Source of the DNA: Bacteroidales bacterium
GTDB taxonomy: Bacteria > Bacteroidota > Bacteroidia > Bacteroidales > JAADGE01
Direction of reading: 5' to 3'
Assembly: GCA_029932445.1 (NCBI GenBank)
Contig: JAOZQB010000038.1
Location: 1 to 17,427 of the forward strand
Length of the DNA stretch: 17,427 bases
Shown: positions 16,681-17,427 of the stretch, one piece after another
How the letters are laid out: each line of letters starts with the position of its first letter
Position numbering within the stretch: position 1 is the stretch's first letter
Position numbers and translations under genes: made by a program
The notes under the pieces: model-generated
Told to the model about the DNA's origin: nothing
The model's database searches: none
The model's input: only the letters and a program-made list of their open reading frames with translations

Positions 16681-17148
16681 TTATTTTAAATTGAAATATC
16701 GTATATAATAATAACCTTCTTCATATAAAGGAATTTCTTTTAATTCGAGTTCTGTTTCATTTACTTTTAATATCTCAAAAAAGAAATAAGGATATTCTTT
16801 GGAAATATCAGTAACGGAATATAAATGTAATTTTGTTTGTTCTTCATTATCATAATACCAATGTAAAGTATCATAATAATAAGCATCCGATAATTCATCC
16901 GGACATTCATCCTGATTGACATATAAATTATTTGAAAAAAAACGATTAGAATTATTTTTTCTGCAATCTTTATCTAAATATAAATAAGTAATATCGTTTT
17001 GTGTATTATTGTCATCAAATCGATTTACTTTATAAAGTTCCCAATCATTATTCTCAAAATATTCATTATCAATTTTATTCTTTTTGCAAGAAGTGTTTAT
17101 TAATAAAATTAATAATAAAATTCCGGTATATTTAAGTATTCTTTTCAT
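16681..17148 (-). CDS. Small lipoprotein of unknown function
   Basis: 155 residues. Residues 1-20 are a hydrophobic signal with lipobox-like INTSC, and Cys21 would be lipidated; the following KK is common after this cysteine in Bacteroidota lipoproteins. The mature part is acidic and very rich in Asn, Asp and Tyr. It begins with NDWELYKVNRFDD, faintly like the first strand of lipocalin-like small lipoproteins, but I do not recognise the family. There are two further cysteines (in LDKDCRKN and QDECPDE). The gene lies 15 bp downstream of another minus-strand gene and is likely cotranscribed with it. Location is predicted to be the outer-membrane leaflet or periplasm. Confidence 0.75.
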   Translation of the reverse strand: MKRILKYTGILLLILLINTSCKKNKIDNEYFENNDWELYKVNRFDDNNTQNDITYLYLDKDCRKNNSNRFFSNNLYVNQDECPDELSDAYYYDTLHWYYDNEEQTKLHLYSVTDISKEYPYFFFEILKVNETELELKEIPLYEEGYYYIRYFNLK

Positions 17149-17163
17149 TGTTTTATAATTTAA

Positions 17164-17427
17164 TCAAAATGCCATATATGTTTCTTTAATAATTTTATTC
17201 TCGTTTTCAATAGTTGTATCATGTCTTAATACAAAACTTCTTTGATTATAGTATTCTATAAATCGCGAAAATTTTACATGTATTGTATCAAAATCATAAG
17301 GAATAAAATGAATTGAATCATTTTCAATTTTTATTGTATAGCTGATATAATAATCAGTAGAACATAAGTCAAATATATTACAACCGTCTTCCCCAAGATA
17401 CATAAACGAATTTTTCTCACAATCCTC
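17164..17427 (-). CDS. C-terminal part of an unrecognised protein, cut by the right window edge
   Basis: The frame is open from the window edge to a TGA at 17166-17164, giving 87 visible codons. An internal ATG exists at 17403-17401, but eight upstream codons (EDCEKNSF) are also open, so the gene probably begins outside the window. The visible part is Tyr-, Ile- and Asp-rich with beta-strand-like alternation (YYISYTIKIENDSIHFIPYDF) and resembles the neighbouring lipoprotein in composition. No family is recognised. It lies 15 bp upstream of the lipoprotein gene and likely shares a transcript with it. Confidence 0.55.
   Translation of the reverse strand, partial: EDCEKNSFMYLGEDGCNIFDLCSTDYYISYTIKIENDSIHFIPYDFDTIHVKFSRFIEYYNQRSFVLRHDTTIENENKIIKETYMAF

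Overview
The window is AT-rich DNA (about 30 % GC by eye) from a member of the Bacteroidota. Direct support comes from a surface protein ending in a type-B type IX secretion (T9SS) signal, a PorP/SprF-family partner beside it, a TonB-dependent receptor with an N-terminal carboxypeptidase-regulatory-like domain, starts without Shine-Dalgarno sequences, and Bacteroidota-type promoter boxes (TAnnTTTG). No genus can be assigned. No tRNA, rRNA, CRISPR array, insertion sequence or phage gene was seen.

Layout. Positions 1-587 (minus) hold an exported rhodanese-thioredoxin fusion that runs off the left edge. A 203-bp divergent gap carrying a Crp/Fnr-like palindrome separates it from a TonB-dependent receptor (791-3202). 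Next is a two-gene T9SS unit: a 944-residue repetitive surface protein (3365-6199) and a PorP/SprF-OmpA fusion (6245-7771). The gap after it contains unusually structured sequence (7799-7888). A CNNM/CorC-type membrane protein (7957-9222) lies on the minus strand.

Positions 9321-15427 form a tight three-gene signalling operon: a soluble PAS-PAS histidine kinase, then two paralogous membrane sensors built as extracellular sensor-TM-GAF-coiled coil-PAS with no recognisable output domain. The first sensor gene (10956-13178) is one continuous reading frame broken by a single TAA codon at 11487-11489, in the middle of its Cache domain. This is the clearest anomaly in the window. The inference is that the two membrane proteins feed signals to the soluble kinase. 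No response regulator is present here.

The right end has a dihydroorotate-dehydrogenase-like flavoprotein (15645-16622) that lacks the catalytic Ser/Cys and carries an unusual Cys/His cluster. A GC-rich hairpin follows, then two minus-strand genes of unknown function: a small lipoprotein and a partial gene running off the right edge.

The strongest candidates for something new are the interrupted sensor gene inside the kinase/sensor operon, the SprF-OmpA fusion next to its presumed cargo, the interlocking inverted repeats after it, and the cysteine-rich DHOD-like protein.
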